DNA of 64,000 bases from JAPOXR01 sp965214695 (GTDB lineage: Bacteria > Pseudomonadota > Alphaproteobacteria > Rhodobacterales > Rhodobacteraceae). Within the stretch, counting starts at the first letter, position 1; each line of letters begins with the position of its first letter. The notes under the pieces were generated by a model. That model saw only the letters and a program-made list of their open reading frames with translations. It searched no databases and was not told where the DNA came from. The stretch spans positions 744,001 through 808,000 of the forward strand of contig OZ243967.1 of NCBI GenBank assembly GCA_965214695.1. Reading direction: 5' to 3'. Positions 32,582 to 41,896 of the stretch are shown piece by piece. Made by a program: the position numbers and the translations under genes.

Positions 32582-34993
32582 TCAGAAACTGGATTCCAGC
32601 TCCAGGTTGAATGATTGGGTCTCATCATAGGGCTGTGATCTCAGATCCCTGGCAAAATTGAACCGCAGCGGACCCAGGAGCGTCGTCCAGAACAGCGAGA
32701 ACCCGGCTGCCGATCGCAAATGCATCCGATCATCAATCACGCAATTCTCCTTGACGGTCTGGTTGGCAGGCTCCAAGACTTCACCCGTACGGCTATGGCC
32801 GTAACTGGCGCAGCGCTTGTCGTCCAACCCCCAGATGGAGCCGGCATCGAGGAACAGCCCGCCAGCCAGGCCAAGCTCCTCGGATACGCCAAGCGGAAAC
32901 CGGCTCTCGAGCCGCATCGCCGCAAAGTAGTTGCCGCCAAGCGCGGTATGGTAGGACCTGGCGGATAGCGGGTTTTCCTTGACCCTTTGCGAATTCACGG
33001 TGAAGTCCCGGGGGCCGATGCCGCCGGCGGCAAAGCCGCGCATGATTCCGCCATGCAGGTGGAAGCGGTCACGGTAGCGGGATGGGCCGCCCGATGCCGT
33101 CAGGATACCGCCCTCGAGCTCGCCGGTCAGCGTCACCTCCTCGTTGAGTATGGCGGTCTGTCCGCCGAGCAGCCCGGTGGTGGTGATCGTCGACGACTTG
33201 TCCTTGGTGCCATAGGCAAATTCCTGCCCGCCGCGAAAGACGATGCCGTGGCGCGGGTTGAAGGCGGTCCGCCGGCTGTCGAAGTCGACGAGGTAGTTGG
33301 CCGAAACGGTGTCGCCGCGGCCCCGTTTGAAATCTTCTGTGACAACAAATGACGTGTAATTTTGCGGCTGGATCCTGTAGGTCGCCAGACCGACCCCGAC
33401 CCGCAGCCGGGTATTCTCGTTGATGAAGAATCTCACCGACGGATCAATGCGCCATTGCTTGGTGGCAAGGCGGCCATCACCATCCTCGGAAAAATACGAT
33501 GTTCGCAGCTGGAACTCGACATCCCGACGATCAAGGAAATGCGGCTCGACGAAGGTCAGGGAATAGCTCTTGCTGTTGCCGGTCTCGATGCCGAAGCTGA
33601 GAAACTGCCCGCGCCCGAGAAGATTGCTCTCCGACAAGTTGACTGTGGCCGCAATCCCGTCCGCCTTGGCATAGGTTGCACCAAAGGACAGCGAGCCGGT
33701 GGGTTTTTCCTCGACGCGGACCCGCACCACCACGTGATTGCCGCTCGAGCCCCGCTCCGTCGTTACACTCACCGACGAAAAGAAGCCGAGACGGTTGATT
33801 CTCGCTTCTGCATCCTCGATCTCGCGCGGGTTGAAAGGATCTCCCTCGACAATATCGAATTGCCGCCTGATGACCCGATCAAGCGTGGTCGTATTGCCCT
33901 CGATTTCGATTCTCTCGACGAAGATTCTCGAATCCCGGACTAGGTGGAAATTGATGTCGACGATCCGGGCCAGATCGTCACGCACCAGCTCCGGCTCGGC
34001 CCGGATAAACGGCATGTCGTATTCGGCCGCCAGGAACTCCATGCGCCGGACGGTCTCGTCCACGAGTTTCGGCGTGTAGGTGTCACCGGCCACGATCCGG
34101 GTGTGAGCGGCAAATTCCTCGGCATCAAGCCCCGCCACATCGGTCACCGCGGTGACCTCGCCGAACCGGTACATCTGGCCTTCCCGGATCTTGAATACCA
34201 GGAAGAATGCATCCCGTTCGGTCGTCAACTCCGAGGTCACGGACAGGACCTCGAAATCGATATACCCCCGGTCCTTGTAGAACTCCTCAAGCAAGGCCTT
34301 GTCAGCCTCGATTCGTTCGGCGATATAGGTATCGCTGCGGACGAATGTTCGGAATATTCCGGCCTGTTTCGATGCCACCACCCGGCGCAGCCGCCCCTCG
34401 GAAAAGACACTGTTGCCGACGAAACTGATTCGCTCGGTCTCGATGACCTTCCCCTCGAAGACCTCGAAGACCAGATCGACCCGATTGCCCGAGCGCCGGA
34501 TGATTTTCGGGGTCACCGTGGCCGCATATCGGCCACCGACCCGGTAGGCCTCGGCAATTGCGGTGGCATCGGTCTCGGCCAGGGCCGGATTGTAGACATG
34601 CCGCGGCTGCGATCGCACCAGCCCGGTCAGGGCCTCATCCTTGATTCGCTCGTTGCCCTCGATCGATATCTCGTTGATGGTCGGGAACTCGACGACGCTG
34701 ATCACCATCTGCCTGCCCCTGGGTGCGATGGCAAATTCCTCGAAAAGCTGTGCATCGGATATCCGCCGGAAGGCGGCGTTCAACTCGGCCGCCGAAACCG
34801 TGCCGGAATGCGGCAATTCCGAGATCCGAATCACGCTTTCCGCATCGATGCGGGTATTGCCCTCAACGACGATATCCGAATAGCCGTAGGACTGTCCCGC
34901 GGCGGCGGCCGGCAGGAGAAGGCACAACAGACTACAAATTGACAGACCACGGATGAAGTCTCCAAACCGCATAACAAAACTACGTACTTGCAT
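32582..34993 (-). CDS. bamA: Outer membrane protein assembly factor BamA
   Basis: 803 residues. A signal peptide (LSICSLLCLLLPAAAAG) is followed by five POTRA domains (about 36-430, starting SDIVVEGNTRIDAESVI). The Omp85 barrel then runs from about 434 to the terminal LELESSF, which ends in Phe. BamA inserts beta-barrel proteins, including presumably the autotransporter and porin of this window. The ATG at 34993 (MQVRSFVMRF) is preferred; an ATG at 34972 is also possible, and the frame extension to 35173 is not credible. The skp-like gene follows with no gap. Confidence 0.95.
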   Translation of the reverse strand: MQVRSFVMRFGDFIRGLSICSLLCLLLPAAAAGQSYGYSDIVVEGNTRIDAESVIRISELPHSGTVSAAELNAAFRRISDAQLFEEFAIAPRGRQMVISVVEFPTINEISIEGNERIKDEALTGLVRSQPRHVYNPALAETDATAIAEAYRVGGRYAATVTPKIIRRSGNRVDLVFEVFEGKVIETERISFVGNSVFSEGRLRRVVASKQAGIFRTFVRSDTYIAERIEADKALLEEFYKDRGYIDFEVLSVTSELTTERDAFFLVFKIREGQMYRFGEVTAVTDVAGLDAEEFAAHTRIVAGDTYTPKLVDETVRRMEFLAAEYDMPFIRAEPELVRDDLARIVDINFHLVRDSRIFVERIEIEGNTTTLDRVIRRQFDIVEGDPFNPREIEDAEARINRLGFFSSVSVTTERGSSGNHVVVRVRVEEKPTGSLSFGATYAKADGIAATVNLSESNLLGRGQFLSFGIETGNSKSYSLTFVEPHFLDRRDVEFQLRTSYFSEDGDGRLATKQWRIDPSVRFFINENTRLRVGVGLATYRIQPQNYTSFVVTEDFKRGRGDTVSANYLVDFDSRRTAFNPRHGIVFRGGQEFAYGTKDKSSTITTTGLLGGQTAILNEEVTLTGELEGGILTASGGPSRYRDRFHLHGGIMRGFAAGGIGPRDFTVNSQRVKENPLSARSYHTALGGNYFAAMRLESRFPLGVSEELGLAGGLFLDAGSIWGLDDKRCASYGHSRTGEVLEPANQTVKENCVIDDRMHLRSAAGFSLFWTTLLGPLRFNFARDLRSQPYDETQSFNLELESSF

Positions 34994-35213
34994 TGTCTGG
35001 CAGCCCCCACTTCCAACATCACGAGGAATAATGGCCAAAGGATGACTTGTCAAAGTCTCCGCGCCTCCGGTCGCGGCAATTCGATCCCCGTCTGCGGCCT
35101 GTTGTAGAATAGCGTCACACCTCCCGCCGAATTGCCGGTACGGGACGGCGCCAACCGCTTGCATCCTGGCCATTCAGGCCGCCAAGAGAGTCACAGGCCC
35201 GCGCCGGTGCCGG

Positions 35214-36494
35214 TCACCGGCAGGTCAAATCGTTGAACAGCCCGAAGCCCATCAGCATGATCACCAGGACCAGGCCAACGGCCATGGAGATCCTCTTGAA
35301 ATTGCTGCCCGGTTCTCGCCCGACCACCGCCTCGTAGGCGTAGAAGACCAGGTGACCGCCATCGAGGCCGGGGATGGGAACGAGGTTCAGGAGCCCGATG
35401 ACCACCGAAATGGCGGCAATCAGCGAGATGAATTCCATGGACCCCCGCGATGCGGCAGCACCGGAGATCCTGGCAATTCCGATCGGCCCCTGCAGGTTGC
35501 AGGCGCTGATCCGGGCCGAGAGCATGGCGCTCACCCCCTGCACGGTCCCGGTAATGATGCCGGTTGTCCGGCTTAACCCGATCAGGATCGCGTCGCCAAT
35601 CGATGGCGTCGCCCGTTCCGGCTCGAAGAACAGGGCGCCGTTGATACCGATCAGCCTTCGCTGCTCGAGGCTGCCATCGGCCGCCTGCACCGCCTCCTCC
35701 CGGCCAAAGAGGTCGACCCGGAGCACTTCGCCGGATCGCCAGATTTGCAGCGAGACCAGGTTGTCGGCCGATTCTGCCACCAACCGGCGCAGCTGGTCGA
35801 ATGAATGCACCTCCATGCCGTTGACCGCCAGTATGACATCGCCCACGAGAAGCCCGGCATCGTCGGCCGCCGACATCAACCGGATCCCGGCGACAATCGG
35901 CGGCATCAGCGGCGGGCCAGCCAGCACCAGCGTCTCGCCATCCCGGTCGACCTGGTATTGAATTTCTCCTCGCCCATCGAGGGTCCCGGCCTGTTGGTAG
36001 AGGTCGACCAGGCCGACAATCCTGTCCCCATCGACTGCCTGGATCCGGTCGCCCGGCTGCAGCTGGTAGGCGTGGCCGGGCAACGGCTTCAGCGTCCCGA
36101 TGACCGGCTGGTCGGAGACGATACCCGTTGCCAGGACGACGAGCGCGAAGACGACGAGGGAAAACAGGAAATTTGCCAGCGGACCGGCGGCCACGGTGAT
36201 GGCGCGGTGGTGCAGCGCCGCATTGGCCAGGCTGTCGCCTCGACCCTGCCTGTTGCCCGGTGCCGATGCCGGTCCGTCCTCCTCGGCGAAGCGGACATAC
36301 CCTCCGAGCGGAATCGAGCCGATCTGCCAAACCGTTCCGCGGGAATCGGTCCAGGACATGATGGGGCGGCCGAACCCGATCGAGAACACCCCGACCCGAA
36401 TTCCGGCCCATCTGGCAGCCGCGTAATGGCCGAATTCGTGCACGAAAACGACGATTCCGACGGCAACCAGGAAGGCCAGCAGGTTTACCAGCAT
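35214..36494 (-). CDS. rseP: Site-2 intramembrane metalloprotease RseP
   Basis: 426 residues. The zinc motif HEFGH (residues 19-23) lies in the first membrane helix. The second active-site motif NLVPIPGLDGGHL lies at about 370-382, and PDZ-like segments lie between them (around LLVGDVILAVNGMEVHSFDQL). It cleaves anti-sigma factors and signal-peptide remnants in the membrane. AGGAG stands 9 bases before the ATG at 36494. It sits between dxr and bamA as in most proteobacteria. Confidence 0.95.
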   Translation of the reverse strand: MLVNLLAFLVAVGIVVFVHEFGHYAAARWAGIRVGVFSIGFGRPIMSWTDSRGTVWQIGSIPLGGYVRFAEEDGPASAPGNRQGRGDSLANAALHHRAITVAAGPLANFLFSLVVFALVVLATGIVSDQPVIGTLKPLPGHAYQLQPGDRIQAVDGDRIVGLVDLYQQAGTLDGRGEIQYQVDRDGETLVLAGPPLMPPIVAGIRLMSAADDAGLLVGDVILAVNGMEVHSFDQLRRLVAESADNLVSLQIWRSGEVLRVDLFGREEAVQAADGSLEQRRLIGINGALFFEPERATPSIGDAILIGLSRTTGIITGTVQGVSAMLSARISACNLQGPIGIARISGAAASRGSMEFISLIAAISVVIGLLNLVPIPGLDGGHLVFYAYEAVVGREPGSNFKRISMAVGLVLVIMLMGFGLFNDLTCR

Positions 36495-36585
36495 GAATCG
36501 GTGCTCCTGGATCGACTCCGCCGCTGCCGGGTTGCTGGCCCACATGCCTGGCGGGCGGCGCCCCGAAGATTAAGCCTGGGATGGC

Positions 36586-37794
36586 TCAACGGGTGCCTCC
36601 GGATGCCGTGACCAATTCGCCCAACCGGGTGCGGGCCAGGCGGTCGGCATCATGGATACTGTCAAGGTCGAGCGGGTTGCCGCCGAGATCGTTGCTTGCG
36701 GCCAGGTCGTTCATCACCGCCTCGACCGCCTGTGCCATGCCGGTGAACCCGATCTGCCCGACCAGGAAGGCGTCGAGGGCTGCCTCCTTGGCGCCGTTGA
36801 ACGCCGCACCGGCCACGCCGCCGACTTCCATCACCTCCCGGGCCAGCCTCAGGGCCGGGAAACGGTCTTCGTCGGGAGCTTCGAATTCCAGCGCGCCAAG
36901 GGCGGCAATGTCCAGCCTCTCCAGGCCGGTCTTGGCCCGCTCGGGCCAGTTCAGCGCATATTCGATGGCGCCGCGCATGTCGGTGGTGCTCAGATGTGCG
37001 AGCATCTGCCCGTCGATGAATCCGACGATGGCATGGATGACCGATTGCGGGTGCACCACCACCTTGAGGGCGTTGGATGCAATTCCAAACAGTTCATGTG
37101 CTTCAATGAGTTCCAGGGCCTTGTTGAAAAGCGTGGCGCTGTCGATCGAGATTCTGACTCCCATATCCCAGGTTGGGTGACGGGCCGCCTGCTCCGGCGT
37201 CACCCCGGCCAGCTCCTCCGGGCCGGCATTCCTGAACGGGCCGCCGGAGGCGGTCAGGGTAATCGTCTCGACCGTGCCCATGGGCCGGTGGCGCAACAGC
37301 TGGAATATCGCCGAATGCTCGCTGTCTACCGGCAGCAGGGTGCTCCCGGACCTGCTGGCGGTCGAGGTCACCAATTTGCCGGCCGCGACCAGGCTTTCCT
37401 TGTTGGCCAGGCCCAGCACGCAGCCCTGCCGAAGCAGCCGAAGATTGGGATAGAGGCCGGCGAAGCCGATGATTGCCGACATCGCCCAATCCACCTTCCG
37501 GTCGGCGGCCTCGACCAGCGCCACCGACCCGGAGGCCACGGTGAACGGGCAATCGGCCAGCAGGGTCTCGAGCCGTGGCCGGCACTCGTCAAATGCCGTG
37601 ACCACCACTTGCGGCCGCAATTCCCTCGCTTGCCGGGCCAGCAACTCGACATTTCGCCCCCCGGTCAGCGCAACGACCTCGAAACTCTCGCATCCGCCCA
37701 GGCGCTGCAGAACCCCGACGGTCTGCATGCCCACCGAGCCGGTCGAGCCGAATACCGATATGCGTCGCCGGCCGGAATTCATCGTGGACACCAT
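36586..37794 (-). CDS. dxr: 1-deoxy-D-xylulose 5-phosphate reductoisomerase
   Basis: Second MEP pathway enzyme, making 2-C-methyl-D-erythritol 4-phosphate with NADPH. 402 residues. Seen: the nucleotide-binding SVFGSTGSVGMQT, LANKESLVAAG, PVDSEHSAIFQ (metal ligands) and ASGGPFRN. The start region is a near-copy of a segment 42 bases upstream at the cdsA 3' end (separate entry); an internal ATG four codons later is an alternative start. Confidence 0.96.
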   Translation of the reverse strand: MVSTMNSGRRRISVFGSTGSVGMQTVGVLQRLGGCESFEVVALTGGRNVELLARQARELRPQVVVTAFDECRPRLETLLADCPFTVASGSVALVEAADRKVDWAMSAIIGFAGLYPNLRLLRQGCVLGLANKESLVAAGKLVTSTASRSGSTLLPVDSEHSAIFQLLRHRPMGTVETITLTASGGPFRNAGPEELAGVTPEQAARHPTWDMGVRISIDSATLFNKALELIEAHELFGIASNALKVVVHPQSVIHAIVGFIDGQMLAHLSTTDMRGAIEYALNWPERAKTGLERLDIAALGALEFEAPDEDRFPALRLAREVMEVGGVAGAAFNGAKEAALDAFLVGQIGFTGMAQAVEAVMNDLAASNDLGGNPLDLDSIHDADRLARTRLGELVTASGGTR

Positions 37795-37840
37795 TCCAAA
37801 AACATTTCATCCATCGTGATTCATCGTGGAAACCATTCCA
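37777..37840. repeat. 22-bp direct repeat at the cdsA end and dxr start
   Basis: Copies at 37777-37798 and 37819-37840 differ at one base and are 42 bases apart. The right copy encodes the cdsA C-terminus (EWFPR and stop); the left copy is the dxr initiation site. This suggests a local tandem duplication. Confidence 0.85.
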
Positions 37841-38606
37841 GCATCCCGGCCGCATCAAGCAGGCCGAAGATGAGACAGGCCCCGATCATCCCGTCAAACC
37901 GGTCCATGAATCCTCCGTGACCCGGGATCAGCCTCGAACTGTCCTTGGCGCCCGCCTGGCGCTTGACCCAGCTTTCACCGAGATCACCAAGCTGCGCCGA
38001 CACCGCCAGCACCAGGCCCAGACCCATCGCCGGCAGGCTTCCGAGCACCGAGCCGGAGACGGCGATGGCTGCCACGCAGCCGCCAATCGCGCCGCTCCAG
38101 CGCTTGCCGGGGCTGATGAAAGGTGCCAGCCTCGGCCCGCCCAGCGCCTTCCCGGCGATGTAGGCGCCAATATCGGTCGCTGCCACCAGCAGGAGCATCC
38201 ACAGGGCCGGCACGACCCCGGATTGCAACCGGAGCTCGGCCAGGACACAGCTTCCCAGCATGATCGCCGCGGCACTGATGCCCATGACCGTGCGCCGTTT
38301 CGGCAGGAACACCGCCATCAGCACGGCCAGGGACAGCACCGGCAGGCTCGGCTGAACGGCGCCGAGAGACACGGCCGCCACCACCACCGCCGCCACCACG
38401 CCGTTGGCCAGCGCATGCCAGGGACGGATGCCGGGCCAAAGCAGCCTGCCGAGTTCCCAGAGCATGGCGCCGGCCACCAGGGCGCAGAGAAGGGTGAACC
38501 AGGGGCCGCCAGCCAGGAGGGCACCGGCCCCTACTGCCGCCAGGATGGCACCTGACAGAATCCTGAGCCTCAATTCATCGGAAACCTTCGCCGGAAGGTC
38601 ATTCAT
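37821..38606 (-). CDS. cdsA: Phosphatidate cytidylyltransferase
   Basis: Makes CDP-diacylglycerol, the precursor of bacterial phospholipids. 261 residues with several hydrophobic helices. The CdsA signature is intact near the C-terminus: SWVKRQAGAKDSSRLIPGHG followed by GFMDRFDG. The ATG at 38606 overlaps the uppS stop by a few bases; a GTG at 38615 would add three residues. Confidence 0.94.
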   Translation of the reverse strand: MNDLPAKVSDELRLRILSGAILAAVGAGALLAGGPWFTLLCALVAGAMLWELGRLLWPGIRPWHALANGVVAAVVVAAVSLGAVQPSLPVLSLAVLMAVFLPKRRTVMGISAAAIMLGSCVLAELRLQSGVVPALWMLLLVAATDIGAYIAGKALGGPRLAPFISPGKRWSGAIGGCVAAIAVSGSVLGSLPAMGLGLVLAVSAQLGDLGESWVKRQAGAKDSSRLIPGHGGFMDRFDGMIGACLIFGLLDAAGMLEWFPR

Positions 38607-39354
38607 GTGCAGCACCGAAGCGGCGATTCCTCCGGGAAAATCCTGCCAATGTCGACCGGAAGGTCTCGACGCCGAATTCCGGCCACAACGTGTCGACGAA
38701 CTCGAACTCCGAATAGGCCGACTGCCAGAGCATGAAGTTCGACAGGCGGAACTCGCCGGAGGTCCTGATGATCAAATCCGGATCGGGAAGGTGGCTGGTA
38801 TAGAGGTGCGAATCGATGCTCTCTTCGCAGATGTCGTCGGGCCGAAGCTTCCCGTCCGCCACCTCTTTCGCCAGCTTGCGGACGGCCCGTACCATCTCCG
38901 ACCTGGCACCGTAATTCACCGCGACCGACAACTCCAGCCTGGTGCCGAACCTCGTGGATTGTTCCAGTTGCCTGATCTGCTCGGTCAGCGGTTCGTCCAG
39001 CCGGGCATGATCGCCGATGAACCTGAACCTGATTCCATTGCGAACCAGCGCTTCGGCTTCCGAGCGGGCATAGATCCTGAACAATGACATCAACCCGTCG
39101 ATTTCCTCGGCGGAGCGTTTCCAGTTCTCGGTCGAGAAGGCAAAAACGGTCAGGTACCTGATCCCGAAGCGCGGGCATTCCTCGACGATTTCCCGCAACC
39201 GTTCAGCGCCCTGCTGATGTCCCCTGATCCTCGGAAGCCCGCGTTGCCTGGCCCAGCGCCCGTTGCCATCCATGATGATGGCGACATGGGCGAGGCGGTT
39301 TTCGCCCGGATCCACCTGCTGTCCGAGTGCCTGCCCTGTTGCCCGCGCCTCCAT
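38599..39354 (-). CDS. uppS: Isoprenyl transferase (undecaprenyl diphosphate synthase)
   Basis: A cis-prenyltransferase that makes the C55 lipid carrier for cell-wall and LPS sugars. 251 residues. Seen: HVAIIMDGNGRWARQRG, the TVFAFSTENWKR segment and the C-terminal LIIRTSGEFRLSNFMLWQ. The start abuts the frr stop. It uses the IPP and FPP made by the MEP genes in this window. Confidence 0.96.
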   Translation of the reverse strand: MEARATGQALGQQVDPGENRLAHVAIIMDGNGRWARQRGLPRIRGHQQGAERLREIVEECPRFGIRYLTVFAFSTENWKRSAEEIDGLMSLFRIYARSEAEALVRNGIRFRFIGDHARLDEPLTEQIRQLEQSTRFGTRLELSVAVNYGARSEMVRAVRKLAKEVADGKLRPDDICEESIDSHLYTSHLPDPDLIIRTSGEFRLSNFMLWQSAYSEFEFVDTLWPEFGVETFRSTLAGFSRRNRRFGAAHE

Positions 39355-39921
39355 TCAGACCGCCATGATCTCGGTGCGCTTTGCCTCCAATGCTTCGTCC
39401 ACCCTGACAATTGCCTGGTCAGTCAAATCCTGGACTTCGCCGGACCACAAATGGATCTCGTCTTCGCTCACCCCGTCATTCTTGGCCTTCTTGAGTTGCT
39501 CCATCCCGTCGCGCCTGATGTTGCGAATGGCAATTCGGGCATTCTCGGCCTGGCCAACCGCGGTCTTCGACAACTCCAGCCGTCGCTCCTCGTTCAACTC
39601 CGGTATCGGCAGGCGAATGACCGTGCCCTCGACGATCGGGTTGATCCCCAGCCCCGATTCCTGGATCGCCTTCGAGACGGCGGGAACCAGGGTCTTGTCC
39701 CAGATGCTGACCGAGATCATCCTCGGTTCGGGAATGTTGATGGTTCCGCACTGGTTCAGCGGCATGACCGTGTCATAGGCATCGACCGACAGCGATTCGA
39801 CCATGACCGCCGATGCGCGTCCCGTCCGCAAGGTTGCAAATTCCTGCCTGAGCGCCTCGAGCGCCCCGTTCATCCGGCGCTCCAAATCACCCGTATCCAG
39901 ATCAAAATCATCGACCGTCAT
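39355..39921 (-). CDS. frr: Ribosome recycling factor
   Basis: With EF-G, splits post-termination ribosomes. 188 residues, slightly longer than the usual 185. Seen: LRTGRASAVMVESL, the NIPEPRMISVSIWDK segment, and the C-terminal helix ending DEALEAKRTEIMAV. GGAGG stands 9 bases before the ATG. Confidence 0.97.
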   Translation of the reverse strand: MTVDDFDLDTGDLERRMNGALEALRQEFATLRTGRASAVMVESLSVDAYDTVMPLNQCGTINIPEPRMISVSIWDKTLVPAVSKAIQESGLGINPIVEGTVIRLPIPELNEERRLELSKTAVGQAENARIAIRNIRRDGMEQLKKAKNDGVSEDEIHLWSGEVQDLTDQAIVRVDEALEAKRTEIMAV

Positions 39922-39955
39922 TGGGTTTTACCTCCATGCCTCCCGTATATCCCAA

Positions 39956-40687
39956 TCAACTGATTATTGTATAGGTGCCCTGGTTCTCGAGGATCTTCCG
40001 CAATGCGCCCGATTCCCGGATCGAAAACACCACGATCGGCAGGTCGTTGTCGCGGGCCAGGGCAATTGCCGAGGCATCCATCACCCCGAGATGCGCCTGC
40101 AGCACCTCGTCGAAACTGATCGATTCGTATCGCACCGCATCGGGATGCAACGCCGGATCGACATCGTAGACACCATCCACCTTCGTTCCCTTGAAGATGG
40201 CCTCGCAATCGAGTTCGCTGGCCCGCAGCGTCGCTGCGGTATCGGTGGTGAAATACGGGTTTCCGGTTCCGGATGCGAAGACGCAGACCCGCTGTTTCTC
40301 CAGGTGCCGCATCGCCCGGCGCCGGATATAGGGCTCACAAATCTGGTCCATCGGGATCGCCGACAAAACCCGGGTCGGCACATCCATCGACTCCAGCGAG
40401 GACTGCATGGCCAGCGCATTCATGACCGTCGCCAGCATTCCCATGTAATCGGCGGTGGTTCGCTCCATGCCCTGGGCCGAGCCCTGCAGGCCGCGGAAGA
40501 CGTTGCCGCCGCCGATGACCATGCACACCTCAACGCCAAGTTCGTATATCTGCTTGATTTCACTGGCTATTCTCTCGACGGTAGGCGGGTGCAGCCCATA
40601 GGTCTGGCTGCCCATCAGGGCTTCGCCGGATATCTTGACAAGAATTCGTTTGTGGGATGGGCCCTGCCCTGAAATATTTTCGCGCAT
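39956..40687 (-). CDS. pyrH: UMP kinase
   Basis: Phosphorylates UMP to UDP for nucleotide and sugar-nucleotide synthesis. 243 residues of the amino acid kinase fold. Seen: RILVKISGEALMG, VCMVIGGGNVFRG, FASGTGNPYFTTDTAA and the C-terminal KILENQGTYTIIS. It is the first visible gene of the long minus-strand operon. rpsB and tsf, which normally precede pyrH, are not upstream; miaA diverges instead. Confidence 0.97.
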   Translation of the reverse strand: MRENISGQGPSHKRILVKISGEALMGSQTYGLHPPTVERIASEIKQIYELGVEVCMVIGGGNVFRGLQGSAQGMERTTADYMGMLATVMNALAMQSSLESMDVPTRVLSAIPMDQICEPYIRRRAMRHLEKQRVCVFASGTGNPYFTTDTAATLRASELDCEAIFKGTKVDGVYDVDPALHPDAVRYESISFDEVLQAHLGVMDASAIALARDNDLPIVVFSIRESGALRKILENQGTYTIIS

Positions 40688-40779
40688 GTGGTCGCAAATC
40701 CGGATGATCCGATGTTGTACGCATTGAACATGTCCAGCGGCGATTGTCCATTCCCCGGCCAGTCGGCGAGAGCCCCGGC

Positions 40780-41697
40780 GTGACCAGGCAACCGGAATCG
40801 CCGCCAGCCGGCATACGGGCCGTGCTCATTTGCGGCGCCACCGCCTCCGGCAAATCCGAACTGGCGATGGCGATCGCCAGGCGCCGGTCCGGAATTGTCA
40901 TCAATGCCGATGCCATCCAGGTGTATTCGTGCTGGCGCGTGCTCACGGCAAGACCCGGTAAGGATGACGAGGCCGAGTTGCCGCACGCTCTCTATGGCCA
41001 TGTCGACAAGTCGGTCCACTATTCCGTGGGCACCTGGATCAACGATGTGAAGCAGGTCCTGGCGGATAATCCCGATCGCCTGCCGATCATCGTCGGCGGA
41101 ACCGGGCTCTATTTCAGCGCCCTGACGAGGGGGCTGGCGCCGATCCCGCCCATTCCCCAGGCCATTCGTGAGCGCAGCGCCGCAATGCGTGCGGGCGGCG
41201 ATCTTGGCCGGATGCAGGATGACTTGCGCCGGCTTGACCCGGAAACCGCCGGCGGGCTCGACATGAAGAATGCGGCCCGGGTGAGCCGGGCCTGGGAGGT
41301 GTTGCATGCCACCGGATGGGGACTCTCCCGCTGGCATCGACAGCCCGGGGAACCGGTGATGCCGCTCCGCCAGACCGAACCGCTTCTGGTCGGGGACGAC
41401 CCGTCCCGCACCGGCGCCAGGATCGATGCGCGCCTGCAACGGATGCTGCGGCGGGGCGTTCTCGAGGAATGTCGGTCGCTGCGCGGCGACTGGGAGCCGT
41501 CACGTCCCTGGGCCCGGGCCATCGGCGCCGCCGAGTTCATGGCGCATCTCGATGGCGCCGCCTCCCTGGACGACACCATCGGCAAGGTGTCGGTCGCCAC
41601 CCGGCAATATGCCAAGCGGCAGCGGACCTGGTTTCGCTCGAGGATGGGCGGATGGACCCGCGTGCCAGCTGTCACGCAGGCCGCAAGGACCGGCTGA
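40780..41697 (+). CDS. miaA: tRNA dimethylallyltransferase
   Basis: Adds a dimethylallyl group to A37 of tRNAs reading U-starting codons. About 305 residues. Seen: P-loop GATASGKSEL, the NADAIQVYSCWRVL region (DAIQ where DSMQ is more usual), and GGTGLYFSALTRGLAPIP. The GTG at 40780 has GAGAG 7 bases upstream; a TTG at 40744 would add 12 residues. Divergent from pyrH. Confidence 0.93.
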   Translation: MTRQPESPPAGIRAVLICGATASGKSELAMAIARRRSGIVINADAIQVYSCWRVLTARPGKDDEAELPHALYGHVDKSVHYSVGTWINDVKQVLADNPDRLPIIVGGTGLYFSALTRGLAPIPPIPQAIRERSAAMRAGGDLGRMQDDLRRLDPETAGGLDMKNAARVSRAWEVLHATGWGLSRWHRQPGEPVMPLRQTEPLLVGDDPSRTGARIDARLQRMLRRGVLEECRSLRGDWEPSRPWARAIGAAEFMAHLDGAASLDDTIGKVSVATRQYAKRQRTWFRSRMGGWTRVPAVTQAARTG

Positions 41698-41896
41698 ATT
41701 CCGGGCCGGGAATGCCGGCTGCCGGCAGGCCCTGACAAACTTCGTTGCAATTGCTGCACACAACGCAAATAATGATTCGTGGAGTTTCATGGGCAGGGCC
41801 GACTGTATTCCCGAGAAGAAGGATGGAGAATTCGTGCTTTTCGGAGACCTCTCCCTGCTGCGAGACGCAAAGCGAAACCAAGAGGAAATCAGACAA

